From the NCBI GenBank assembly GCA_944350095.1, contig CALVOB010000060.1:1-36205 (forward strand): DNA of 36,205 bases. Direction: 5' to 3'. The position numbers and the translations under genes are program-made. This DNA comes from an uncultured Clostridia bacterium. GTDB lineage: Bacteria > Bacillota > Clostridia > Christensenellales > UBA1242. The notes beneath the pieces were generated by a model. The model was given only the letters and a program-made list of their open reading frames with translations, did no database searches and was not told where the DNA came from. Of the stretch, positions 6,532 through 15,320 are shown piece by piece. Position 1 is the stretch's first letter; each line of letters opens with the position of its first letter.

Positions 6532-8528
6532 TGTTAAGTGAAGAAGAATTAAAAAAGGAAAGAGAATACTTAAATTGTACTTACAATGAAGTAACTAGAA
6601 AGTTAAATGTGTTGCAAAAAACCTTAGATAACTATAAAGAAAGAACACATGAACTTTCTAAGTTTATAGCCGACAACTTTTATGATATGGATGCACAAGA
6701 GGCGGCGGTTCAAAGAAACTTATTAGATAACTTAAATTTAGAGAAAGCGGGCGTAGAGCGCGCCCTCTTTACATGTGAAAAGCAGGCACAAAAACCTTAC
6801 TTTGGAAGAATAGATTTTATAGATGACCTTGAAAAGAATAAGGAAAGTTATTATATAGGAATAGCATTTTTAGATAATCCTAATGGTTTTCCTTATGTGC
6901 TAGATTGGCGTGCTCCTGTATCGAGTTTATATTACGATTACGAACTAGGTGAGGCTTGCTATAATGCACCAGACGGAGAGATTAGGGGCGAGATAACTCT
7001 TAAAAGACAGTATAAAACCATAGAAAACGAGCTCTTATTTGCCTTTGATAGTTCTGTAACTATAAATGACGAAATTCTTCAAGATGCATTAGGGCAAAAT
7101 TCTGGTTCTAAGATGAAACAAATTGTTTCAACAATTCAAAAAGAACAAAACATGATAATTAGAAGTAACGATTTTGAGAATTTATTAGTTCAAGGTATAG
7201 CTGGTTCTGGTAAAACCTCAATTGCGCTTCATAGAGTGGCTTATTTATTATATAAAAATAGAATTCCGTCTAAGGATATTGTTATAATTTCACCAAGTCC
7301 GCTTTTTTCAGATTATATTTCTGATGTTTTGCCAGAGCTTGGAGAACAAAATGTTTTTACTACAACATTTGAAGAAATTGCAAAAGAAGAACTTGATGGA
7401 ATATTGAATTTTGAAAGTAGAGCAGATATGCTAGAAGATTTACTAGCAGGAAATTTTGAAAGGGCAAAAGAAGTAAATTATAAAGAAGGTGCTGAATTTT
7501 TTGAAAGCTTAAAAACATTTTTAAATAATGTTGTAAGTTTAAGTTTTGAAGCTAAGGATATTAATCTTGGTGACAAAAAAGTTAAGGCTGAGACAATCAA
7601 TAATCTTTATAATGAAAGATATAAAACTAAAAAACCTTCTATTAGAATAGAATGGATTGCAGATTATGTTATAGACCAACTTGGAGAAAATGTAAATGCA
7701 AGAGCTTTAACTTCAAGAGTGAAAAAAGTGCTTCTTGGAATGTTTAAAATTAATAATATTACAGAAATATATTTAGCATTTTTAAACGCTATTGGTATGA
7801 ACTTAAATATATTTGCAAACAAAAATACACTTCACTTTGAAGATGTGGCACCAATTTTATATATAAAAGATTTTATTTTAGGAACTGCGGAATTCAAGGA
7901 ATTTAAGTTTGCCGTTATAGATGAAATGCAAGATTATAGTTTGATTGCCTTAGAATTAATCTCGAAAAGATATCCATGTCCAAAAACTGTGCTTGGCGAT
8001 ATATATCAAAGTATTGAAAGAGTTTTAAATCATGCATATTTAAATGAATTAAGTAAGCTTTTAAACAATGCTAAACTTATTAAACTTGCAAAAACTTACC
8101 GTTCTACTGTGGAAATAACAGAATATTCTCAAAAGCTTATAGGGCTTGAAGGGGCTATTAACTTTCATAGGCATGGAGCACCTGTGTTAGAATTAAGCGG
8201 AGAAAATTTAGAGGAAAAGTTTATAAAAGAAATTGAAGAGTGTAAAAATATAGGATATAAACACATTGCAATTATAACGCCAACTATGAAAGAGGCGGAA
8301 AAACTATACGTTGAAAATTCTAAGCTGGAAGGCGCGAACTTGATAACCGACAACACAAGTGAACTTACAGAAGGCGTAATTATTATTCCTACAACTCTTT
8401 GTAAAGGACTTGAATTTGATGCCGTGATATCTGTTAGAAAAGAGCCTAAAAACTACCTTGAAAAAAATGCTGAGTACATCACTGCTACAAGAGCACTTCA
8501 TAGGCTTTGCGTTGTAACAATTAAATAA
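6531..8528 (+). CDS. helD: RNA polymerase recycling motor ATPase HelD (UvrD-like helicase family)
   Basis: HelD binds stalled RNA polymerase and uses ATP to release it from DNA. This 665-residue protein shows the family pattern: an N-terminal coiled coil (about 1-85), PYFGRIDF at 89-96, DWRAPVSSLYYD at 125-136, then a superfamily 1 motor with Walker A GIAGSGKTS (222-230), Walker B DEMQD (464-468), GD-Q (489-493), and a C-terminal RecA-like half ending with TATRALHRL. It is shorter than the roughly 770-residue Bacillus protein, but the motor motifs are complete. The ATG shares its A with the stop of the lipoprotein gene, so expression is coupled. No terminator is clear before the next unit. 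Confidence 0.9.
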   Translation: MLSEEELKKEREYLNCTYNEVTRKLNVLQKTLDNYKERTHELSKFIADNFYDMDAQEAAVQRNLLDNLNLEKAGVERALFTCEKQAQKPYFGRIDFIDDLEKNKESYYIGIAFLDNPNGFPYVLDWRAPVSSLYYDYELGEACYNAPDGEIRGEITLKRQYKTIENELLFAFDSSVTINDEILQDALGQNSGSKMKQIVSTIQKEQNMIIRSNDFENLLVQGIAGSGKTSIALHRVAYLLYKNRIPSKDIVIISPSPLFSDYISDVLPELGEQNVFTTTFEEIAKEELDGILNFESRADMLEDLLAGNFERAKEVNYKEGAEFFESLKTFLNNVVSLSFEAKDINLGDKKVKAETINNLYNERYKTKKPSIRIEWIADYVIDQLGENVNARALTSRVKKVLLGMFKINNITEIYLAFLNAIGMNLNIFANKNTLHFEDVAPILYIKDFILGTAEFKEFKFAVIDEMQDYSLIALELISKRYPCPKTVLGDIYQSIERVLNHAYLNELSKLLNNAKLIKLAKTYRSTVEITEYSQKLIGLEGAINFHRHGAPVLELSGENLEEKFIKEIEECKNIGYKHIAIITPTMKEAEKLYVENSKLEGANLITDNTSELTEGVIIIPTTLCKGLEFDAVISVRKEPKNYLEKNAEYITATRALHRLCVVTIK

Positions 8529-8639
8529 AATTTTAATAAAACTTATTTAATTTTATTTATACATTATTTTTTTAAAAAATTAATATAAAATTTAAATTGC
8601 AAGAAATAAAGCTATAAAAAAATATAAAAAGAGGTGAAA

Positions 8640-9989
8640 ATGATATTTGATTATGCAATATTTGGTGGAGGAGTTATAGGCACAGCAATATTTAATAAAC
8701 TTACAAGAAAAGGGAAAAGCTGTGTTTTGTTAGAATGTGAGCCAGACCTTGCAACAGGAGCAACTAAGGCAAACAGCGGACTAATTCATGCTGGATTTGA
8801 TGCTGAAACAGGTTCTTTAAAAGCTCGTTTCAATGTAAGAGGAAACGAATTAACAGAAGAATTGGCAAAAGAACTAAAAGTATCCTTTAAGAGAACAGGA
8901 GCTTTGGTTGTAGGAAACGACTTAGAAAAATTAAATATTTTAAAACAGCGTGGAATAAAAAATGGCGTTAAAGATTTAGAAATAATAGGAAGAGAAAAAT
9001 TAAGGGAGATTGTCCCAAATTTAAAAGAAGAAATTAACTATGCCTTATACGCTCCATCTGCGGGATTAATATCGCCGTATATGTTTGCAATAGCTTTGGC
9101 TGAAGAAGCAGTAATAAACGGTGGAGTTTGCAAACTTAATTTTGAAACACAAAATATAGAATATAAAGATGGCATTTTTGAAATATCAAGCGAAAATCAA
9201 ACAATCTTAGCGAGAAAAGTAATAAACTCGGCAGGTGCTGGTTTTAACAAAGTGTCTAAACTATTAAAAACAGAAGAATTTCCAATAAAGTTTAGGCGTG
9301 GCGAATATATAATTCTCGATAAATCAGACTTTGTTAAACTTTCAATTTTTCCTTTGCCAACAGCACTAGGAAAGGGTATTTTAGCAACTCCAACGGTAGA
9401 CGGCAATATTCTTTTAGGGCCAACGGCAGAAGATATAGACGAGTTTAATACTGAAACAACAGAAAGTGGAATAGATAAAATTATCTCATATATTAAAAGC
9501 ACATTTAACAATGTGCCATTAAATAAAAATATAAGACAGTTTTCTGGAATAAGAGTTTCTTGCGGAGAAGATTTTATTGTAGAAAAAAGCAAAATAAATC
9601 CTAATGTTATATTAATTGCAGGAATAAATTCCCCAGGGCTTAGTTCTGCACCTGCAATAGCAGAATATGTGGCAGAACTATTTGAGGAAAATGGAAAAGA
9701 TAAGCCTATGAAGCCCCGTGAAAGTTATACTTGCGAACCAGCAGGTAAAATAGTTTGTAGGTGTGAAAAAATAGGCGAAAACGAAATAGTTAGAGCTATA
9801 AAATCACCAATTCCTGCCACTACAATTGACGCAATAAAAAGGCGAGTGCGTGCAGGTATGGGTAGATGTCAAGGAGGACAATGCCTACTTGAAGTATGTA
9901 AACTAATTGCAAAAAATTTAAATATACAACTTGAAGATGTGAAAAAAGAAAGCAAAAATAGTTTAATAATGTTTAAGGGGGACTTTTAG
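8640..9989 (+). CDS. GlpA-like FAD-dependent oxidoreductase with C-terminal [2Fe-2S]-binding domain
   Basis: This 449-residue protein belongs to the DAO/glycerol-3-phosphate dehydrogenase group. An N-terminal FAD Rossmann motif GGGVIG (residues 9-14) precedes the DAO core with TKANSGLIHAGFD. The C-terminus carries a BFD-like iron-sulfur domain with CRC and a later CQGGQC. The start is ATG 8640, preceded by GAGGTGA; the in-frame GTG at 8634 lies inside that ribosome binding site. It is followed with 1-base overlap by a second flavoprotein and then by DUF1667. In Firmicutes this trio usually oxidises glycerol-3-phosphate to dihydroxyacetone phosphate, often beside glpK. No glycerol kinase or facilitator is seen here, so the substrate is inferred. 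Confidence 0.8.
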   Translation: MIFDYAIFGGGVIGTAIFNKLTRKGKSCVLLECEPDLATGATKANSGLIHAGFDAETGSLKARFNVRGNELTEELAKELKVSFKRTGALVVGNDLEKLNILKQRGIKNGVKDLEIIGREKLREIVPNLKEEINYALYAPSAGLISPYMFAIALAEEAVINGGVCKLNFETQNIEYKDGIFEISSENQTILARKVINSAGAGFNKVSKLLKTEEFPIKFRRGEYIILDKSDFVKLSIFPLPTALGKGILATPTVDGNILLGPTAEDIDEFNTETTESGIDKIISYIKSTFNNVPLNKNIRQFSGIRVSCGEDFIVEKSKINPNVILIAGINSPGLSSAPAIAEYVAELFEENGKDKPMKPRESYTCEPAGKIVCRCEKIGENEIVRAIKSPIPATTIDAIKRRVRAGMGRCQGGQCLLEVCKLIAKNLNIQLEDVKKESKNSLIMFKGDF

Positions 9990-11203
9990 TGGATACAGAT
10001 GTAGTTGTAATAGGCGGAGGTCCTTCTGGAATGTCCGCAGCATTAAAAGCAAGAGAGCAAGGAGCAAAAGTACTTTTAATAGATGCAGAACCGCGTTTAG
10101 GTGGAATTTTAAATCAGTGTATTCATAATGGTTTTGGCTTGAAACATTTTAAAGAAGAACTTACAGGCCCTGAATATGCACATAAACTTGAACAGCTTAT
10201 TTTAAAATCTGATATAGAAATAATGTTAAATAGTTATGTTAACTATATTCAAAAGAATGTAGTTTATGTAATAACGCCTAGTGGTCAAGAAAAAATTAAT
10301 TGTAAAGCCATAATTTTATGTGCAGGTGCGCGTGAGCGTACGGCTGGTGAAATATATTTAAAAGGTAAGCGCTTGGCGGGTGTGTATACGGCGGGAACTG
10401 TTCAAAAAATGATAAATTTTTATGGTAAGCTTCCGGGTAAAAAGGCGGTTATCTTAGGCAGTGGAGATATTGGGCTTATTATGGCAAGAAGACTTACTTT
10501 AGAGGGTGCAAAAGTTGAACTAGTACTAGAAATTATGGACCATTCTTCAGGTCTTAGAAGAAATATTCGCCAATGTATAGAAGATTTTAATATAAAATTA
10601 TTATATAGCCATACTGTTACTCGTGTTGTCGGCAAGGATAGGGTAGAGGGAGTATATTATGCACAAGTAGACGAAAACAGAAGACCAATTTTAAGTACAG
10701 AAAAATTTATTGAATGTGATTGTCTTTTATTATCCGTTGGCCTTGTACCCGAAAACACACTACTTCCAGAAAGTGTGGAAAGGGGTAAATTTGTTATAGT
10801 TGATGACGAAAGGCAGACAAGTGAAGATGGGATTTTTATTTCTGGTAATGTTCTTCATATTCATGATTTAGCAGATAATGCAACAGAAGAGGGAGAAATA
10901 GCAGGTAAATATGCAGGACTTTATGCACTTAATAAACTTGAAAAATATGATAAGGTTAAGGTAAATTTTTCTAATAAAATATCTTATTGTATGCCGGCGC
11001 TTGTTAATAAAAAAACCGAGGGCAAATTTACAATTTATATGCGTGCAAATTCTAATTTTATAAAAAAGAATATTCTTGTAAAGTGCGGAGAAGAAATAAT
11101 TGCAAAGAAATTTTGTGTGGGAATAACTACGGGAGAAATGCAGGAAATTGAAGTGGATTATAACAAATTAAATAACGATTTATTTGTAGATATAGAGGAG
11201 TAA
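9989..11203 (+). CDS. NAD(P)/FAD-dependent oxidoreductase, second subunit of the GlpA-like complex
   Basis: This 404-residue protein has two dinucleotide-binding folds: FAD motif GGGPSG at 10-14 and NAD motif GSGDIG at 157-162. Cys44 in LNQCIHNGFG matches the CxxxGFG pattern of the HcnB/GlpB-like group. It probably passes electrons from the GlpA-like subunit to NAD or another carrier. The GTG start overlaps the TAG stop of the upstream gene by one base (TAGTG), with AAGGGGG a few bases upstream, and DUF1667 begins 2 bases after its stop. The arrangement strongly suggests one complex made from a polycistronic message. The electron acceptor cannot be told from sequence. Confidence 0.8.
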   Translation: MDTDVVVIGGGPSGMSAALKAREQGAKVLLIDAEPRLGGILNQCIHNGFGLKHFKEELTGPEYAHKLEQLILKSDIEIMLNSYVNYIQKNVVYVITPSGQEKINCKAIILCAGARERTAGEIYLKGKRLAGVYTAGTVQKMINFYGKLPGKKAVILGSGDIGLIMARRLTLEGAKVELVLEIMDHSSGLRRNIRQCIEDFNIKLLYSHTVTRVVGKDRVEGVYYAQVDENRRPILSTEKFIECDCLLLSVGLVPENTLLPESVERGKFVIVDDERQTSEDGIFISGNVLHIHDLADNATEEGEIAGKYAGLYALNKLEKYDKVKVNFSNKISYCMPALVNKKTEGKFTIYMRANSNFIKKNILVKCGEEIIAKKFCVGITTGEMQEIEVDYNKLNNDLFVDIEE

Positions 11204-11205
11204 AT

Positions 11206-11547
11206 ATGGAAACAATTTGTATATGTTGTCCTATTGGTTGTAATTTAAAAGTTGAAGAAAAAAATGGTGAAATTGTAGTTACGGGGAACAGTTGTCCAAG
11301 AGGTAAAGCTTATGGTATAACTGAATTTACTGCACCAAAAAGAGTGCTTACAACTAGTGTTGTTTTAAATGATGTAACTTATACCTTAAAAACCACTTAT
11401 GCAATTCTAAAAGATGAGCTAGAACATGCACTTAAAGAAATTAAAAAATTAAAGCCAGATAATTATAAAATAGGAGATATTGTTATAAAAAATTTGCTTA
11501 ATCTTGGTGTTGATGTTGTTATAACGGGCAAACTTGAAAAGGTTTAA
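11206..11547 (+). CDS. DUF1667 family small cysteine-motif protein
   Basis: This 113-residue protein has the DUF1667 pattern: N-terminal cysteines in METICICCPIGC (Cys5, 7, 8 and 12), then NSCPRG with Cys30. These are likely metal or iron-sulfur ligands. DUF1667 proteins are almost always encoded next to a GlpA-like oxidoreductase and an FAD/NAD oxidoreductase, as here, and are thought to be an electron-transfer or assembly partner. Its own ribosome binding site is inside the end of the upstream gene. It is the last gene before the bidirectional terminator at 11748-11806. Confidence 0.85.
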   Translation: METICICCPIGCNLKVEEKNGEIVVTGNSCPRGKAYGITEFTAPKRVLTTSVVLNDVTYTLKTTYAILKDELEHALKEIKKLKPDNYKIGDIVIKNLLNLGVDVVITGKLEKV

Positions 11548-11747
11548 CAAACTTAATTAAAAATAAAATATTTTATAAATTGTTTAAAATAATAAAATTA
11601 AATAATTTTTTATAATAAAAAAAATTAAAAAATATTGCCATCTACTAAAAATAAATTATTTAAATAAATAAAAAATAAAAGTAAATAATTTTAAATAGCT
11701 ATTTTTTAAAATAAATTAATTTAATAAATTTTATTAAATTATTAAAT

Positions 11748-11806
11748 AAAAAAGAACTTTATTCGTTTTGGTATAACTATCCATTTAAATAAAGTTCTTT
11801 TTTATT
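11748..11806. terminator. Bidirectional terminator between DUF1667 gene and gltX
   Basis: A 13-bp perfect inverted repeat, AAAGAACTTTATT (11751-11763) and AATAAAGTTCTTT (11788-11800), has A-runs on one side and T-runs on the other. It can therefore end transcription from both convergent units. The preceding 11548-11747 is almost pure A/T with no gene. Confidence 0.8.
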
Positions 11807-11835
11807 ATGTTTTTTTAAATTTAAAATTTTTTATT

Positions 11836-13473
11836 TTATAACATATTTTCAAATCTGCGGTTTACTTCACGAGCGCCAAGAATTTGTGCAATGGAATAAA
11901 TGTCGGGAGAGTTCTTTCTTCCTGTAAGGGCAATGCGGATATACATGCAAAGGTCTGCAATATTTCCTTTATAGTTTTCAGGATTTTGTTTATATGCTTT
12001 GTTATCTGTGGCATATCCTAGTTTTGGGGCTAATTCTTTTATGCGGGCAAACCATGTTTCTTTGTCGTCTTCTTCGTTATATACATCTTTGTATGCATTT
12101 ATAACTTCTTTAACTTTTTTCTTGTCTACTCCATCTAGTTCATAATTTTTTATGCCATAAAACATATAATCGAAATAATTTTTAACCTCATTCCATTTTG
12201 CTATGTCTTTTCTAGGTTTTGGAGTTTCACGGTCTATATTTAAAACGGCTTTTGAATAGTCTTGATTTTCAGTGAGAGTTTTAAAGAACTCTACATCATA
12301 GCGTCTTGCCCATTCTGTAAGCATTGCATAAACTTCATCTGCGGATAAATGAGAAATGTAGTTTTTTGAAATATCCGCGAGTTTTATAAAGTCAAACATT
12401 GGGTTATTAGAACCAATTTTTTCTATTGAAAAAGGAAATTCTTTATATGAAAGTTTAGGGTTGTTTGTACGCCAAATTTCAAAGTCGGAGTTTAAAAGAT
12501 TTAATAGATATTCTATAACTGCTATTTTAGGATATCCCTCTTCTATAAAATATCTAACATCTGCTTCTGGGTCTTTGCGCTTACTTAGTTTTCTTTTGTT
12601 TCCGTTTTCATCTAATTTGCAAATAACAGGGGTGTGAGCATATTTTGGTGGCTTAAAACCTAATGCTTTAAAAAGTTCTAAGTGTGCTGAAAGTGATGGA
12701 TACCATTCTTCACCGCGAACAACTATTGTAGTGCCCATAAGGCTATCATCTACAGCATGTGCAAAGGCGTATGGTGGTATGCCGTTACTTTTCATTAGTA
12801 CTATGTCTTTTGCGTTTTCTCTTATTTCGCGTTCGCCTTTAATTAAATCTACAACTTTAATGGTTTTTTCTGGATTTCCACAACTTTTTAGCTTTAAAGC
12901 AAATTCTTCACCGTTATTGATTTTTTCTTCTATCTCTTCATAACTTAAGGTTCTGCATGGGTCGTGTTCTTCTATTGCACCTGTTTCTTCTAACTGCTTT
13001 TGCCTACGCTCTTCTACATCTTCAAGACCTTCGCTTTTTTTGCAAAAACAAGGAAAAGCTTTGCCTTTTTCTACTAAATATTTTGCAAATGATTGATATA
13101 TATTTAATCTTTTACTTTGAATGTAATCGCCATATTCTCCAATTTGTGGAAGTTCATCTCCTCGATACCCTTCATCTGGGGTTAAATCGTAAGATACAAG
13201 CATATTGTAGGCTATATCTCCAGCGTTATCTATAAGCCTTTTTTGGTCGGTGTCTTCAAGTCTTAAATAAAATACGCCATCTGATTTTTTTGCTGTAAGT
13301 TTATTTATAAGTGCACTATATGCATGTCCAGTGTGAAGATATCCTGTTGGGCTAGGTGCAAGACGAGTAACTTCTGCCCCTCGTTTTAAATTGCGTTTAG
13401 GATATTTTTCTAACCAATATTCAATTGGTTTTGCGTTAGGGTATAGTAAATCTGCTAATTTTTGTGTGTCCAT
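11836..13473 (-). CDS. gltX: Glutamate--tRNA ligase
   Basis: GltX charges tRNA-Glu with glutamate in the cytoplasm. This 545-residue class I synthetase has the HIGH-type motif in SPTGYLHTGHA (41-51), a DTD-containing stretch (LEDTDQKR), and the KMSKS-type loop KLSKRK (295-300). It belongs to the longer clostridial subgroup rather than the roughly 480-residue E. coli type. The ATG is immediately after the stop of the lipoprotein gene, with AGGAGAA inside that gene's end, so it is the third gene of an operon that starts at 15200. A housekeeping synthetase behind two envelope proteins is unusual. Confidence 0.93.
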   Translation of the reverse strand: MDTQKLADLLYPNAKPIEYWLEKYPKRNLKRGAEVTRLAPSPTGYLHTGHAYSALINKLTAKKSDGVFYLRLEDTDQKRLIDNAGDIAYNMLVSYDLTPDEGYRGDELPQIGEYGDYIQSKRLNIYQSFAKYLVEKGKAFPCFCKKSEGLEDVEERRQKQLEETGAIEEHDPCRTLSYEEIEEKINNGEEFALKLKSCGNPEKTIKVVDLIKGEREIRENAKDIVLMKSNGIPPYAFAHAVDDSLMGTTIVVRGEEWYPSLSAHLELFKALGFKPPKYAHTPVICKLDENGNKRKLSKRKDPEADVRYFIEEGYPKIAVIEYLLNLLNSDFEIWRTNNPKLSYKEFPFSIEKIGSNNPMFDFIKLADISKNYISHLSADEVYAMLTEWARRYDVEFFKTLTENQDYSKAVLNIDRETPKPRKDIAKWNEVKNYFDYMFYGIKNYELDGVDKKKVKEVINAYKDVYNEEDDKETWFARIKELAPKLGYATDNKAYKQNPENYKGNIADLCMYIRIALTGRKNSPDIYSIAQILGAREVNRRFENML

Positions 13474-14421
13474 TTATTCTCCTAATAATGTAAGTGTAGA
13501 ACTGTATAGAACTTCTACATAATCATTTAAAAATTTTTCTACTTTATTTTTGTATGCAACTTCTTCCAAGTCGTCTTCATTTACATCAGTTAAGTCGATG
13601 CTATCTAATGATGTTTTATATAAATCTATTTCTGATAAAAATCTATCATAGATATCTTTCCATGAATTGAAATTTGCATTTGTAAAAATTGTAGTATCGG
13701 AAAGTTTGCTGTTTAAATCTGTAATGTAGCCTTTAACTTCGGCATTTTCTGTGTACTCTCCGTCAAACTCGCCAAAAGCGTAAAGATTATAAGCATATAT
13801 AATTCTTGCCAATGCAGAGTTATAACAGTATTTGATATCAGAACTTTCGCTTGTTGTTATTTGATTGTAAGATAGCTCATAAGTATTTAAAAAATTAATA
13901 TTTAATTCATTTACATTTAATATAAGCGACGAAAATGCTCTTTTATATTCTTTAAGTTCTTGAAGAGCGTTAGGGCTTGAAGTTAAATTTTCAACATCTT
14001 TTACTGCATTTTCAAAGTCTTGTTTTGCTGTTCGAAAGTTCGTTATTTCTTCATTTAAGTTTTCAATTTCCTGATTTAACTTGTTATGTGCTTCAATAAC
14101 TTCTTCGTTTGTAGCATTTAGTGATACTATTCCAAAATTTTTATAATATGTTTTTGTAATGCCAAAAGAAAGCTTTAACATTTCATCATAACTTTTCAAA
14201 GAAGAAAATTCGGTTGAACTTGAATTGATTGCTGTTTGAACATTTGATATATAAACAATTGGTTGACCATAAAAAATGTCCTGATTTTTTGGAGTTTCAT
14301 CTGTTCCTAAAATAAGTTCAAATTGCGTTAAAGTTTGTTTCCAAAATTCGTTAGGTTCTCCACACGCTGTTAGAATAAAAGCAAAACAAAATATAGCTAA
14401 TACACTTAAAAATTTTTTCAT
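13474..14421 (-). CDS. Predicted lipoprotein, helix-rich, uncharacterised
   Basis: The 315-residue product has a lipoprotein signal, MKK plus hydrophobic core plus lipobox LTAC, with lipidated Cys20. The mature part is mostly amphipathic helix with a coiled-coil-like block around residues 115-160 (NKLNQEIENLNEEITNF). It overlaps the upstream membrane-anchored gene by 4 bases (ATGA) and abuts gltX directly. The upstream protein has a similar helical composition and length, so the two may form an extracytoplasmic complex, or be diverged relatives. No domain is recognised. Confidence 0.65.
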   Translation of the reverse strand: MKKFLSVLAIFCFAFILTACGEPNEFWKQTLTQFELILGTDETPKNQDIFYGQPIVYISNVQTAINSSSTEFSSLKSYDEMLKLSFGITKTYYKNFGIVSLNATNEEVIEAHNKLNQEIENLNEEITNFRTAKQDFENAVKDVENLTSSPNALQELKEYKRAFSSLILNVNELNINFLNTYELSYNQITTSESSDIKYCYNSALARIIYAYNLYAFGEFDGEYTENAEVKGYITDLNSKLSDTTIFTNANFNSWKDIYDRFLSEIDLYKTSLDSIDLTDVNEDDLEEVAYKNKVEKFLNDYVEVLYSSTLTLLGE

Positions 14422-15200
14422 GCCTCTACCTCCACAATATTATCAAAAGCTGTAACTAAATTATCTACATTTTCTTGTGTAAAAGTGTAAGTAGTTAAAG
14501 CGTTTTTATAATTATTTGCTATATCATAAAAAGCTGATACATTTGCTAAATTGGCTTCTACTTGTTCTATTGTATGGCAAACTTTAAATATATAGGTTGC
14601 TGAATATTCGTTTACTTCTATTCCTCTTGTGGAGCTATTATATATTATCTCACTTGCATATTTAAATACGCTAATATTTGACTTTACAACTAATGTATAT
14701 TTTTCAATAAATTTTTGAGCATACAAGTTTTGGTCTGCTTCACTTATTGTAGTGCTTAATAATGGCTTTATAAATTCGTCACAATAAGAATAAAAGTCGT
14801 CGTATGTTTTAATTGCACTATTATAAGCACTATTTAAATTTTTAGCTTCGGTGTTATAACTATTAGAACGGTATGTGAAAGTTAAGTTTTCACTAATAAA
14901 ACTTGATACATTTATTAATACTTCATTTAATTTAACATAATTATCTAATGTTGCTTTGTTCTGCTCGGAAAGTTTATCAAAATTTAAAATGCTTTCTTGA
15001 TAGTAGGCGGTATTGTTAACAACAACATCGTTTTCTCTATTGTCATTTCTTGTATATAGGGCAATAAAATCGTCAAAATTGGTTTTTGCTTGGATTAGAG
15101 TAGGTTCGGGCAAAAGTACTGTTACAAGAATTATTGCTACTATTGCTGTAATTAAAACAATGGAAAAAAATATAATTCTGCCTTTTTTTGTTTTAAACAT
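14418..15200 (-). CDS. Membrane-anchored extracytoplasmic protein, uncharacterised
   Basis: This 260-residue protein starts with a basic segment (MFKTKKGR) and one hydrophobic helix at about 9-30, then a soluble helix-rich domain rich in Asn, Ser and Tyr. It is most likely anchored with its bulk outside the cell. AAAGGAG lies 6 bases before the ATG. It is the first gene of the operon with the lipoprotein (4-base overlap) and gltX. No known family is evident. Confidence 0.65.
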   Translation of the reverse strand: MFKTKKGRIIFFSIVLITAIVAIILVTVLLPEPTLIQAKTNFDDFIALYTRNDNRENDVVVNNTAYYQESILNFDKLSEQNKATLDNYVKLNEVLINVSSFISENLTFTYRSNSYNTEAKNLNSAYNSAIKTYDDFYSYCDEFIKPLLSTTISEADQNLYAQKFIEKYTLVVKSNISVFKYASEIIYNSSTRGIEVNEYSATYIFKVCHTIEQVEANLANVSAFYDIANNYKNALTTYTFTQENVDNLVTAFDNIVEVEA

Positions 15201-15257
15201 GATTTTCTCCTTTATAGAGTAATACTAGCACATTTTTGTAATAAATAAAAGTGATTT

Positions 15258-15287
15258 TTGTCAGTATGCCTTGAATTTAGATATTTT
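15258..15287 (+). promoter_or_regulatory. Candidate promoter of the coiled-coil protein gene
   Basis: TTGTCA (15258-15263), an 18-bp spacer and TATTTT (15282-15287). The -10 box is a fair match. The ribosome binding site of the gene begins 22 bases later. Confidence 0.4.
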
Positions 15288-15320
15288 TACTCGTAAACTT
15301 TTCAAAAAAGGGAGAAAAAT

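Noticed and set aside
8634..8639. GTG at 8634 as the start of the GlpA-like protein
   Set aside because: The GTG is part of the GAGGTGA ribosome binding site for the ATG at 8640.
9197..9592. 131-codon minus-strand open frame inside the GlpA-like gene
   Set aside because: It is a shadow of a real gene with no start signals; the plus-strand protein has clear motifs throughout.
11751..11800. Inverted repeat as the end of an insertion sequence
   Set aside because: No transposase or target duplication; A and T runs and position between convergent genes fit a bidirectional terminator.
12957..13235. Plus-strand open frame antisense to gltX
   Set aside because: Shadow frame; the Leu/Phe-rich composition is the complement of gltX codons.
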